The notes under the pieces: model-generated
Told to the model about the DNA's origin: nothing
The model's input: only the letters and a program-made list of their open reading frames with translations
The model's database searches: none
Shown: positions 43,993 to 52,701 of the stretch, in pieces
Numbering within the stretch: position 1 is the first letter of the stretch
Layout of the letters: the number at the start of each line of letters is the position of its first letter
Assembly (NCBI GenBank): GCA_964531165.1
Contig: CAZHEA010000007.1
Location: forward strand, 14,129 to 78,128
Reading direction: 5' to 3'
DNA length: 64,000 bases
Origin: SZUA-229 sp964531165
Lineage (GTDB): Bacteria > Pseudomonadota > Gammaproteobacteria > SZUA-229
Program-made: the position numbers and the translations under genes

Positions 43993-44838
43993 ATGAAAAT
44001 TTCAAAGACACTTAATGATTTAACCCGCATAACTCAGCAATGGAAGATAGATAATCTGACTATTGGCTTTGTACCCACTATGGGGCATCTGCACGCCGGA
44101 CATATCGAACTGGTTAATCAGGCGAGAGCTCAATGCGATAAGGTAGTGGTGAGTATTTTTGTAAACCCATTGCAGTTTAATCAGGTTAGTGACCTGCAAG
44201 CTTACCCAAAAACATTGCCGCAAGATAAAGAAAAATTATCAGCAGCGAATGTTGATTGTCTATTTTTACCCGCTACCGAAGCAATGTATCCACAAGGTCA
44301 GTCAGTGACCACAAAAGTTTGTGTGCCGGGGATAACCCGAGAGTTGGAAGGTGAGCACCGACCGGGACATTTTGATGGCGTGTCTACGGTGGTCAATAAA
44401 CTGTTTAATCTGATACAGCCGCAGTTTGCTTATTTCGGGGAAAAAGATTTTCAGCAATTATTGCTGATTAAACAAATGGTGAAGGATTTGAATATACCGG
44501 TTGAAATTCGGCCGGTTGCAACTTACCGTGAAACCGATGGGCTGGCGATGAGCTCAAGAAATTCGCGATTAACTGAAGCTCAGAGATTAGTTGCCCCGCA
44601 GTTATTCAGGGTTTTGCAGGACGTGGCCCGGCAGGTCAGCGAGGGGCAGCTGACACTGACAGATATTGAGCAGCAGGCCGGAGAAAGCCTGCTGCAAAAG
44701 GGCTTCGAGGTGGAGTATGTGTCAGTGCGTGATGATGAAAATTTAGTACCGGCGACAAATAGCACGACTAACCGGCTGGTGCTGTCAGCGGCTCGCCTTG
44801 GTGAAGTGCGCTTAATTGATAATTTACGCATTGATTAG
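43993..44838 (+). CDS. panC: Pantothenate synthetase
   Basis: 281 residues. It joins pantoate and beta-alanine with ATP. The HIGH-like motif is GFVPTMGHLHAGHIELV, followed by VSIFVNPLQFN, GHFDGVSTVVNKLF, YFGEKDFQQL and MSSRNSRL (KMSKS-like). Full length. Confidence 0.97.
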   Translation: MKISKTLNDLTRITQQWKIDNLTIGFVPTMGHLHAGHIELVNQARAQCDKVVVSIFVNPLQFNQVSDLQAYPKTLPQDKEKLSAANVDCLFLPATEAMYPQGQSVTTKVCVPGITRELEGEHRPGHFDGVSTVVNKLFNLIQPQFAYFGEKDFQQLLLIKQMVKDLNIPVEIRPVATYRETDGLAMSSRNSRLTEAQRLVAPQLFRVLQDVARQVSEGQLTLTDIEQQAGESLLQKGFEVEYVSVRDDENLVPATNSTTNRLVLSAARLGEVRLIDNLRID

Positions 44839-45018
44839 CGTGGTGCGGGCGACGCTTAATTATGGCTGACTATGACTACCTCATGATTAAGCATGTTCGG
44901 TGGAATGTGATATAAAAGGCAATATATCCACTATATCAGTAATATCTTAACTTGATACCCGTTGCAGATTCCATCATAATTACAGTTTCGTTTTTATTAA
45001 GCCCGAACAGGAAGATCT

Positions 45019-45399
45019 ATGCATTTAACTATGCTTAAAGCCAAGCTGCATCAAGCCCGCGTCACACTCTCTGAGCTGGAGTATGAAGGCTCCTGCGCGA
45101 TTGATGGAAAGTTACTGGATGAGGCGGGAATTCATGAATACGAACAAATTCAGATATATAATCTGGCAAACGGCAACCGGTTTACCACCTATGCGATTCG
45201 TGGTGAAGATGGCAGCGGCATGATTTCGGTTAATGGTGCGGCAGCACATAAAGCCAGCCCGGGTGATCGTGTCATTATTTGCAGCTATGTGCAGCTGGAT
45301 CAGAAAGAAGCAGCGTGTTTTAAGCCTAAGCTGGTATATCTGAATGAGTTGAATCAAATTACGCATACAGGGGATCAAATTCCGGTACAGGTGGCTTGA
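45019..45399 (+). CDS. panD: Aspartate 1-decarboxylase (pyruvoyl)
   Basis: 126 residues. A pro-enzyme that self-cleaves between Gly24 and Ser25 in YEGSCAID to give the pyruvoyl group; it makes beta-alanine for PanC. TTYAIRGEDGSGMISVNGAAAHKASPGD-type core matches. It is 180 bp after panC, probably on the same transcript or with its own promoter. Confidence 0.96.
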   Translation: MHLTMLKAKLHQARVTLSELEYEGSCAIDGKLLDEAGIHEYEQIQIYNLANGNRFTTYAIRGEDGSGMISVNGAAAHKASPGDRVIICSYVQLDQKEAACFKPKLVYLNELNQITHTGDQIPVQVA

Positions 45400-45453
45400 T
45401 GATGGTTAACAATAACTCATCAATGTCATAGCTATTATTTAAACACCACCGGC

Positions 45454-46455
45454 TCAGTTCTCAGAAGCCAGCTCAATTCGATTCCGGCCATTTTCCTTAG
45501 CTTTATAAAGCGCTTTGTCCGCATATTCAATTAATTGTTTAATATTGTATTCGCTACCCTTGTCATAGGTAGCAACACCCATACTGACGGTTACACATTC
45601 AGCAGCGGTGGAGTGATTGTGTTCAATACAGGCCTCTCTTAATGACTTTTCAAAACGACTTGCAACTTTAAGCGCATTGTTTTCAGTCGTGCCGGGCAAC
45701 AGTATCACAAACTCTTCGCCGCCATATCGAGCGGCCATATCATGTGGGTTGAAACAGGCGTCATCTAATAGCTTAGCGACTTTTTTTAAACACTCATCCC
45801 CTAACTGATGACCATAGTTATCATTAAAAAATTTAAAGTAGTCTATATCGATTAAGATCAAAGTGATGGGAGTCTGGTTGGTTCTGGCATTCTCCATTTC
45901 CATCTCTAGTTGTTCATCAAAGTGACGACGATTCGAAATACCGGTTAAACCATCCTGCATAGAAAGTTTGTGAAGTTTTTTATTGCTGGCTTCAAGTTGT
46001 TTTTTGAGCTGGCTCAGTGCATAAAAAGCAGAATCACGTTCTTGTTGTAGAATATAGTTTTTGGCATGGGCTCGAATGCGTGCAATCAGTTCAATTTCAT
46101 CGGGTAGCTTAACCAGGTAATCGCTGGCACCGTAACTGAATGCTTCGCTCTTGGTGATTGCATCATCCTTAGATGAGAGGACGATGACGGGAATATCGCG
46201 AGTTTCATTATTGGCTTTATAAAACCTTAACAGAGTCATGCCATCAGCATCCGGCATAACCAGATCCTGTAAGATAATAGTTGCATCAAGTTTTACTGCG
46301 CTTTCAATTGCCAGAGTAGGGTCTTCAATATAAGTTAGTTCCATGTCTGACTCACTGGCGAGCATGCGCCGGATGCCTTCAGCAATGATAGGCTGGTCAT
46401 CAACCAGTATTATGCGAATACTCTTATCTACATGCGTGTTATTTTGATTGCTCAT
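45454..46455 (-). CDS. wspR: WspR-like response regulator with GGDEF diguanylate cyclase domain
   Basis: 333 residues. Receiver domain 13-135 with phosphoacceptor Asp64 (ILQDLVMPDADG) and the Wsp-typical ending GASDYLVKLPDEIELIARIR. A helical linker (QLKKQLEASNKKLHKLSMQDGLTG) leads to a GGDEF domain with active-site GGEEF at 245-249 (AARYGGEEFVILLPG). The RxxD inhibitory site expected five residues before it reads NPHD (236-239), so the Arg is missing. It synthesises c-di-GMP when phosphorylated by the WspE-like kinase. It is the last gene of the seven-gene operon, as in Pseudomonas wspABCDEFR; the order is what fixes the name. Confidence 0.9.
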   Translation of the reverse strand: MSNQNNTHVDKSIRIILVDDQPIIAEGIRRMLASESDMELTYIEDPTLAIESAVKLDATIILQDLVMPDADGMTLLRFYKANNETRDIPVIVLSSKDDAITKSEAFSYGASDYLVKLPDEIELIARIRAHAKNYILQQERDSAFYALSQLKKQLEASNKKLHKLSMQDGLTGISNRRHFDEQLEMEMENARTNQTPITLILIDIDYFKFFNDNYGHQLGDECLKKVAKLLDDACFNPHDMAARYGGEEFVILLPGTTENNALKVASRFEKSLREACIEHNHSTAAECVTVSMGVATYDKGSEYNIKQLIEYADKALYKAKENGRNRIELASEN

Positions 46456-46537
46456 AATTCATTTCTGTATAAAAGTCCGTGATTAAAAAAATCATATTTA
46501 CAACTTGACTGGGCATTTCCTGATATCCAGTTTAAGG

Positions 46538-47530
46538 TTATGATGACGGTATATTTTTAATTATTTCATCAGCTATTTTTTCTATATCCAGCTCAACTCT
46601 AACTGCATTGAGTTCATTAGCGGCTTTAGGCATCCCATAAACGGCACAGCTTTTCTGATCCTGTGCAATCGTTAACATACCCCGGTTATAAAAAGATAAT
46701 AGACCATTTGCACCATCTCGTCCCATGCCGGTAAGTAAAACACCGATTAATTTATTAGGCCAGTGGGTCACTGCGCTTTCAAAAAACACATCGACCGAGG
46801 GGCGGTACGGATAATCGACAGGAATATCCGTATATTCAAAGCAGCCTGTCTTATTAATAATAAGGTGGTCGTTGCTGCATGCGATATAAACATGGCCGGG
46901 TTTTGGTACTTGTTTATTAATAGCAATTTCAACGTTTATATCAACCTGAGCATCTAACCATTGTGCCATGCCCTGGCTAAACTGATTATCCATGTGTTGA
47001 ATAACAACCCAGATAGCCCGTGTATTAACCGGTAGTGTTTTAAGTATAGTCAGTATCGCAGCCGGTCCGCCAGAAGATGAGCCAATAGCCACTAGCGGTA
47101 AATTCTTTAGAGAGTCGGCGAGTTTTATCTTATCTATGCGGTTAGAGCTTTCGTGTAATTTTTTTATATTTAAAATTTTCCTTTTAAGTTCTAATATTTT
47201 TTCAGGCTGTTGGTTTGAAGGCTCTGTAAATACGTCTAATGCACCCGCAGACATAGCATTAAATATCTCTGATGTATTATATGTGTCAGGTTGGCTGGTA
47301 ACAATAATAGTGGTTGGCGTAGTGTTCATTATGTTTTTAATGGTTTCACTGGCTTTGGTGTTTTTTTGCTTCAGCTGTACCAATAACAGGTCGGGATGAT
47401 CGGTGGAGCACAGCGCTAATGCCTCTTTTTCGTTATTGGATGTCCAGCAAGTGATGTAACCCAGATCATTAATTAAAAGATTAAAAAGGCGGATGACATC
47501 AGGGTCAGTATGTAAAATCGCAATGCGCAT
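46538..47530 (-). CDS. wspF: WspF-like protein-glutamate methylesterase with degenerate receiver
   Basis: 330 residues, CheB architecture. The C-terminal methylesterase (about 145-330) has its catalytic Ser in AIGSSSGGPAAI, His in VIQHMDNQ and Asp in LLTGMGRDGANG, so the enzyme looks active. The receiver part (1-125) is degenerate: the phosphoacceptor position, Asp in PDLVLMDLIMP-type receivers, is Gln52 here (PDLLLVQLKQKN). The downstream MP-DG motif is gone, and the acidic pair is weakly kept (HTDPD). It should demethylate the WspA-like receptor, but phosphorylation control by WspE seems lost. It lies 46 bp after wspE. Confidence 0.88.
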   Translation of the reverse strand: MRIAILHTDPDVIRLFNLLINDLGYITCWTSNNEKEALALCSTDHPDLLLVQLKQKNTKASETIKNIMNTTPTTIIVTSQPDTYNTSEIFNAMSAGALDVFTEPSNQQPEKILELKRKILNIKKLHESSNRIDKIKLADSLKNLPLVAIGSSSGGPAAILTILKTLPVNTRAIWVVIQHMDNQFSQGMAQWLDAQVDINVEIAINKQVPKPGHVYIACSNDHLIINKTGCFEYTDIPVDYPYRPSVDVFFESAVTHWPNKLIGVLLTGMGRDGANGLLSFYNRGMLTIAQDQKSCAVYGMPKAANELNAVRVELDIEKIADEIIKNIPSS

Positions 47531-47576
47531 AATATTTATAATTCAACCTGATGATATCGTGTCTTTAATCGTGTTG

Positions 47577-50294
47577 TCATAATGGTGAACCGATTAAGTC
47601 AAATACAGCATCTAGTAACGTATCGTCATGAAAGCTGCCTTTTGTTAAGTAGTAATCGGCGCCAATTTCCAGCCCCATCTGTTTATCTTCCGGGCGATCT
47701 TTATAAGAAACCATCATCACTGGAATATTACGGAATGTTGAATCATTTTTTATCAGGCGGATTAGCTCAAAGCCGTTCATGCGAGGCATATCTATATCAG
47801 ATATTATCAGGTCATAGTTACCGCTTCGTATGGCATTCCATCCATCAACACCGTCAATGGCAATATCCACAAGGTAACCTCTGGATTCAAGTAGTTTCTT
47901 TTCTATCTCTCGTACTGTTAATGAATCATCAACAACCAGTACGCGTTTATATGACTTATTATCAAGCTTGTTGTCTGTTCCAACTTTATATAAATCTCTA
48001 CCGTTGATGATGTCCTGAATACTCTGCTGTAAATCGTCAATATCAAAAACTAATACCGGCTCCCCGTCATCGGTGATGGCAGCAGCACTGATGTCTTTTA
48101 TCTTTCCTAGCTTTTTGTTTATCGTGCGTAGCGCCAGTCCTCTCTCGCCAATTATTTTATCGACTACCAGGCCATAGCTGATATTCCAGTCACCAATAAT
48201 AATGATGGGTATTTGCTGGTTTTCGGTGGTACATTGTGAAATTTCTAGAATTTGAGCACAGTGAATGAGGCCGATATGTTTGTCATTTATCGTAATGTAT
48301 TGCTTGTCTTCGAAAATACTGATGTCCTGCCGGTCAATTGTTACCAAACTTTGAATTTTAGCTAGTGGAAAGGCATAAAGCTCGTCATTGATACTGACCA
48401 GTAAACTGCGGATAACTGAAAGCGTCAGCGGCAGTTCCATACTTATTTGCATGCCCTGGTCTAATTCGGTGTCAGCATGCAGTTTGCCGCGCACGTCCTG
48501 CAGTGCACTGTGCACAATGTCCAGACCTACACCACGTCCTGAAATTTCAGTGACTTCATTGCGGGTTGAAAAAGACGGTAAAAATAAAAAGTCCAGTAAC
48601 TCAGATTTAGATAAGTTATCAGCCATACTCGAGCTGACCAGTTCTTTTTCTAAAATTTTATGGCGTAAATTTTCAATATCAACACCACGGCCATCGTCTT
48701 TTACCTGAATGCTTAAGCGACCGGACTGATGGCTGGCACTGACGGTAATCGTACCGGTTTCATCCTTGCCTTTCTGACGGCGCACCTCAGGCGTCTCAAT
48801 TCCATGGTCGATTGCATTACGAATAATATGATTAAGTGGAGCATCAAGTTTTTCTAAAATTTCTCTATCAACAGGTGTATCTTCGCCCTTTATTTCAAGT
48901 TTAACTTTTTTATTTAACGAATTTGCTATATCACGAATAAGGCGTTTATACCCCTGGGTACTATCACTGAATGGGCGCATTCGACTGGCTATGATTTCGA
49001 AGTTAATTTGTGAATTGATGCTGGATGAGCGTCGTTCAAAATTATCAATGCTAATCAGGTTCGATGTGATGTCATCTCGATATACCTGTGCATTATGTTG
49101 AATATGTGTAATTAGTTTGTTTTCAAGTTCAGAATGCCGGCCGTCATCAATAATGCTGCGCAAACGATCTATTTGAGACAGCATATCATTATGCTTTCGT
49201 TTAAGTACTAGCATTGACTCAGCGTATTGGCGTATCCAGTTTGAAGAAACCGTGAGCTCACCGGCAAGACTGACTAGCTTGTTAATACGTTGAGTGCTGA
49301 CGCGTACCATATTGTCAGTGTTGGCGCTCTTGTGCTCAGCGGGTTGATCATCGGTTGTTTGAGTTGAGTCTAAAGTAACTAGCTCAAAATCATTGTTATT
49401 TTGAATAAGGTCAAGATTGGTAATGAATTGATTCAGGTAGTCGGTGCTGTCCTGAGTCCACTGAGCGATAGCCTGAGGCGCAATACTTTCAATTTGTTTT
49501 AACAGATCAACGCAGTTTAAAATTTGATCGATAATTTTTTTATGTAGAACAATAGTATGCTGCTGCGCTACAACAAACACATCTTCCATGGCATGAGCGA
49601 GCTTAACGACTCCATCAATGCCTATCATTCTCGCCGCTCCTTTTATAGAGTGTGCGGCACGCATCAATGCCTCTAGTTGTCCATCAATATGGTTAGTTGC
49701 TGATTCAATTTCCAGCAAATTGTAATTAATAAGCTCCAGGCTGTTATGTAACTCTGTGCAAAATAAGCCAAACATATCTACGTCGATTGATTCAGCAGTT
49801 GTAAAAAATAGCGGTTGAGCTATTTGTTTATCAGTTATATCGTGTTTAGCTTTCAGGGAGTCGGTATCTGTAGCGCTTAGCGTTAAGTTACTTGATAATT
49901 GGTCAAGATTGTCGATGCAGGTTTTTATATGGTTAATGATGTTTTGTTCTGGTGTTGTAAGTTCAGCGGCTGATAACTGAGATAACTCGATAAACAGTTC
50001 GATGGTCTGATTGAGTGTTGTTGTATCAGATTGTTGCAATGGGTAAGTACCACTTTGCATGCTCGATAAAGTGCTTTCCAGCGACTTTATGAGAGGAAGA
50101 ATAATATCGATATGTACAAGGTTAGCTGCGCCTTTAATGGCACGAATGTGGTTGATTATCAACTCATAGTCGTTTAACAGGTCATTGCTGTTATGCATGA
50201 CCTGTAGAGTTTTGGTTATTTTATCTGATTGAGTGATAACTTCAGACTTAAATAAATCCAGCATTGACTCATTAATTGTATTTTTTTTATTCAT
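47577..50294 (-). CDS. wspE: WspE-like hybrid CheA kinase with C-terminal receiver
   Basis: 905 residues. Order: N-terminal HPt-like domain (about 5-110), second HPt (about 170-270), dimerisation helices, HATPase (about 440-610), CheW-like domain, receiver (780-905). The second HPt has the phospho-His215 in AAHSIKGAARMIG. The first has Arg51 at the same place (IRAIKGAANLV), so it cannot be phosphorylated there. ATP-site motifs: APLNHIIRNAIDHGIETP, VKDDGRGVD and GRGVGLDIV. The receiver keeps Asp833 (ISDIDMPRMNG) and ends with the Wsp-typical SYKDRPEDKQMGLEIGADYY and KGSFHDDTLLDAV. It is longer than Pseudomonas WspE because of the extra HPt. Confidence 0.93.
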   Translation of the reverse strand: MNKKNTINESMLDLFKSEVITQSDKITKTLQVMHNSNDLLNDYELIINHIRAIKGAANLVHIDIILPLIKSLESTLSSMQSGTYPLQQSDTTTLNQTIELFIELSQLSAAELTTPEQNIINHIKTCIDNLDQLSSNLTLSATDTDSLKAKHDITDKQIAQPLFFTTAESIDVDMFGLFCTELHNSLELINYNLLEIESATNHIDGQLEALMRAAHSIKGAARMIGIDGVVKLAHAMEDVFVVAQQHTIVLHKKIIDQILNCVDLLKQIESIAPQAIAQWTQDSTDYLNQFITNLDLIQNNNDFELVTLDSTQTTDDQPAEHKSANTDNMVRVSTQRINKLVSLAGELTVSSNWIRQYAESMLVLKRKHNDMLSQIDRLRSIIDDGRHSELENKLITHIQHNAQVYRDDITSNLISIDNFERRSSSINSQINFEIIASRMRPFSDSTQGYKRLIRDIANSLNKKVKLEIKGEDTPVDREILEKLDAPLNHIIRNAIDHGIETPEVRRQKGKDETGTITVSASHQSGRLSIQVKDDGRGVDIENLRHKILEKELVSSSMADNLSKSELLDFLFLPSFSTRNEVTEISGRGVGLDIVHSALQDVRGKLHADTELDQGMQISMELPLTLSVIRSLLVSINDELYAFPLAKIQSLVTIDRQDISIFEDKQYITINDKHIGLIHCAQILEISQCTTENQQIPIIIIGDWNISYGLVVDKIIGERGLALRTINKKLGKIKDISAAAITDDGEPVLVFDIDDLQQSIQDIINGRDLYKVGTDNKLDNKSYKRVLVVDDSLTVREIEKKLLESRGYLVDIAIDGVDGWNAIRSGNYDLIISDIDMPRMNGFELIRLIKNDSTFRNIPVMMVSYKDRPEDKQMGLEIGADYYLTKGSFHDDTLLDAVFDLIGSPL

Positions 50295-50309
50295 TAGTTT
50301 TATACATAT

Positions 50310-50969
50310 TTAAATATTTTTATGTAAAGCGCTAAAAACCAGATCGCTGTTCAGTATTCCGACGTCGGTGTTTTTATGACGAATGATGCCCTTTATAAAA
50401 CAGGATGTGTTTTCGTTTATTGTAGATGGTGTGGTTTGTATCTCATCTATATCGTAGTGAATGATTTCTTTTACTTCAGTTACCGGAAAAGCAAATGACT
50501 CACCGTCGTCCTCAATTACGATATATCTTTCATTGGTATATTTGCTGGATACCTCACTTTTGTTTATTTTAAATAAATAGCCAAGTGAAACATTAAGAAT
50601 AAGCTCACCGTTAACGTTTACCAGTCCGCGTAGAACATTGTTGTTTATATGCGGTAGTGAATGATGTTTGTCACAATGAGTGATCTCTTTAACGAATTTT
50701 GATGGCAGTGCAAACCACTCATCACCCATGCGAAAAACCAGTGCAGATTTAAGATCAATGTTCTTATCAAATCGTCGCTGCTCCAGATTGGCTTGCCATT
50801 CATCCAGATAGCTCTGTTCTGCTGGTCGGTCAAGAATTCGACTTCCAGCCTGACTAAAAATATCGCAGTTGTGACAATGTGTTAGTTCTTTTAGTCGTTC
50901 ACAACGTGGTATCTGGTCTCCCCAAACACCTTTTTTATTCCAGCAGTCATCTATATTAATTGTAGTCAT
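50310..50969 (-). CDS. wspD: WspD-like CheW coupling protein
   Basis: 219 residues. The N-terminal 50 residues carry a Cys-containing segment typical of WspD (IDDCWNKKGVWGD, CERLKELTHCHNCDIFSQAG, LDRP). From about 70 on there is a CheW domain (LVFRMGDEWFALPSKFVKEI, LRGLVNVNGELILNVSLG, IKGIIRHKNTDVGILN). It links the receptor array to WspE. The four Cys residues (positions about 8, 23, 32 and 35) may bind metal or form disulfides. It overlaps wspC by 4 bp and is 15 bp before wspE. Confidence 0.9.
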   Translation of the reverse strand: MTTINIDDCWNKKGVWGDQIPRCERLKELTHCHNCDIFSQAGSRILDRPAEQSYLDEWQANLEQRRFDKNIDLKSALVFRMGDEWFALPSKFVKEITHCDKHHSLPHINNNVLRGLVNVNGELILNVSLGYLFKINKSEVSSKYTNERYIVIEDDGESFAFPVTEVKEIIHYDIDEIQTTPSTINENTSCFIKGIIRHKNTDVGILNSDLVFSALHKNI

Positions 50970-52234
50970 GTTTTATTTTCATTAGCAGTAAATACCCGAT
51001 TTGCTCTTTGCTTGAGTAGTGCTGAGTTTTTTAAGTCACCAATGTCTTCCAGTAAAAGTGCGAGATACATTAGTGACTCATAGTGTTTCGGGTCAAGAAA
51101 AAGGCATTTTCTAAAATATGCCTCAGCATTTTTTTTATCATCCTGCTGGCTGAAAACTAATCCAGACAAAAACAGCACGTCTGCATTCTCACCATTGGTT
51201 TTTATATAGAGTTGGCAGGCATCTTGTGCCTGTGAAAGCTTATCCGCATCAGCTAGACATTTTATGTCTGTTAATGATATGTTAAGAGCCCGCTGATTGC
51301 TTGATATAGTGTCTTTTTCAGTCTTTTGTATCAGCGACTCAAAGTTGACTTTTTTAACCGGAATTTTAATTTTGGGTTCAGGTTTGGAGTGGATTTCACC
51401 TTTAAGGTCTGTTGTTGGTGCATCTGTGAAATCAGGATGACTGTGCTTAATTAAGGCAAAGGCCTGCTCGCAGCCGGTGTTCTTAAATAGTTCTGTTGGT
51501 ACAGCGCCAAATTCAGAGTGGCCTATAAATAGATAACCATCTGAGCTTAAAAAATCAGCAAGCTGATTGAATGCAATTTTTTTAGTGTCCATATCAAAAT
51601 AGATCAATAAATTTCGACATAAAATAAAATCAAATTTATTATGTAATTCAGCATTTTTGTGTAAAATATTTAGACGATAAAATTTTACTTTCTCACGTAT
51701 GCCCTGATTTATTTCATAGGTACTGCCATTGTATTTAAAATGTACTTTTTGGTAACGAGGGTAATGTTTTCCGCGAAATGAATTATTTCCATATATACCC
51801 TGTTGTGCATGTTGTAATGCGCTGTTGCTGATATCAACGGCATCAATTTCAAATGTGGATTGAATAATGCCTTTGTCTATAAGAAACATAGCTAAAGAGT
51901 AGGGCTCTTCGCCAGTTGAACTCGGCAGGCTTAATATTTTAAATCGTTTTGACCTGTTTATTAATAATTGTTGTTGTATTTTATTATAGATTATTTCAAA
52001 TGGACGAATGTCGCGAAAAAACCAGGTTTCTGGAATGACGGTGATTTCCAGTAATTCATTTAACTCATCTTTATTGTTATTTATCAGGCTTAAGTAATGC
52101 TCACAATCATCAATGCCACACTGGTGCATACGCTGATGAATGATGCTTTCAATCGTATTGTCACCAATCGTACTGCTATCCAGTCCAATTTGGTTTTTAA
52201 TAATCTGCTTGATTTTAGTGAGCGGCGTTCGCAT
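50966..52234 (-). CDS. wspC: WspC-like CheR methyltransferase with TPR tail
   Basis: 422 residues. A CheR catalytic part (1-270): ITVIPETWFFRDIRPFE, LSLPSSTGEEPYSLAMFL (SAM site), DISNSALQHAQQGIYG, FDFILCRNLLIYFD and FIGHSEFGA. A linker and a C-terminal TPR segment (NADVLFLSGLVFSQQDDKKN, YFRKCLFLDPKHYESLMYLA) follow. It methylates glutamates of the receptor. CheR-TPR at this position is the hallmark of Wsp-type operons. It starts 11 bp after wspB. Confidence 0.93.
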   Translation of the reverse strand: MRTPLTKIKQIIKNQIGLDSSTIGDNTIESIIHQRMHQCGIDDCEHYLSLINNNKDELNELLEITVIPETWFFRDIRPFEIIYNKIQQQLLINRSKRFKILSLPSSTGEEPYSLAMFLIDKGIIQSTFEIDAVDISNSALQHAQQGIYGNNSFRGKHYPRYQKVHFKYNGSTYEINQGIREKVKFYRLNILHKNAELHNKFDFILCRNLLIYFDMDTKKIAFNQLADFLSSDGYLFIGHSEFGAVPTELFKNTGCEQAFALIKHSHPDFTDAPTTDLKGEIHSKPEPKIKIPVKKVNFESLIQKTEKDTISSNQRALNISLTDIKCLADADKLSQAQDACQLYIKTNGENADVLFLSGLVFSQQDDKKNAEAYFRKCLFLDPKHYESLMYLALLLEDIGDLKNSALLKQRANRVFTANENKT

Positions 52235-52245
52235 GTTTAAATGAT

Positions 52246-52701
52246 TTAAGTAAGCGGTTTACTTAGCTGATTACTAATTGCATCAGGTAAAATATGTTTT
52301 GTATTGATCAGTTGAATCAAATCATTATTGTGTTTATATACCTGCCCAAGAAGATAGCTGTTTTCTGACTGAACACCGCTATCGGTTATTTTATTGACTT
52401 CGCATTTCATTACGTCGGTTACTCTTTCGGCAATTAAACCAATCGGGCGTGATTTATCAGACACGGTCTGATCATTGATAATAATGATGCGTGTACCTAA
52501 AGTATTGCTGCAGTAGCGACTTTCAAATAGTTGGCATAAATCAATCACCGGAGTCGAGGTGCCGCGATAATTAAAGATACCTTTAATAGCTATTTCAGTT
52601 AATGGAACTTTTTTTAGTTTTATTAACGGTACAACTTCGATGACGCGGGTGGCTTCAATGCCGTAGCGTTCTTCTCCGATATTGATTCCTAAAATAAGCA
52701 T
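52246..52701 (-). CDS. wspB: WspB-like CheW coupling protein
   Basis: 151 residues, a single CheW domain: LGINIGEERYGIEATRVIEV, LKKVPLTEIAIKGIFNYRG, TPVIDLCQLF and RIIIINDQTVSDKSRPIGLI. It couples the receptor to the kinase. Its start overlaps the wspA stop by one base. Confidence 0.92.
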   Translation of the reverse strand: MLILGINIGEERYGIEATRVIEVVPLIKLKKVPLTEIAIKGIFNYRGTSTPVIDLCQLFESRYCSNTLGTRIIIINDQTVSDKSRPIGLIAERVTDVMKCEVNKITDSGVQSENSYLLGQVYKHNNDLIQLINTKHILPDAISNQLSKPLT

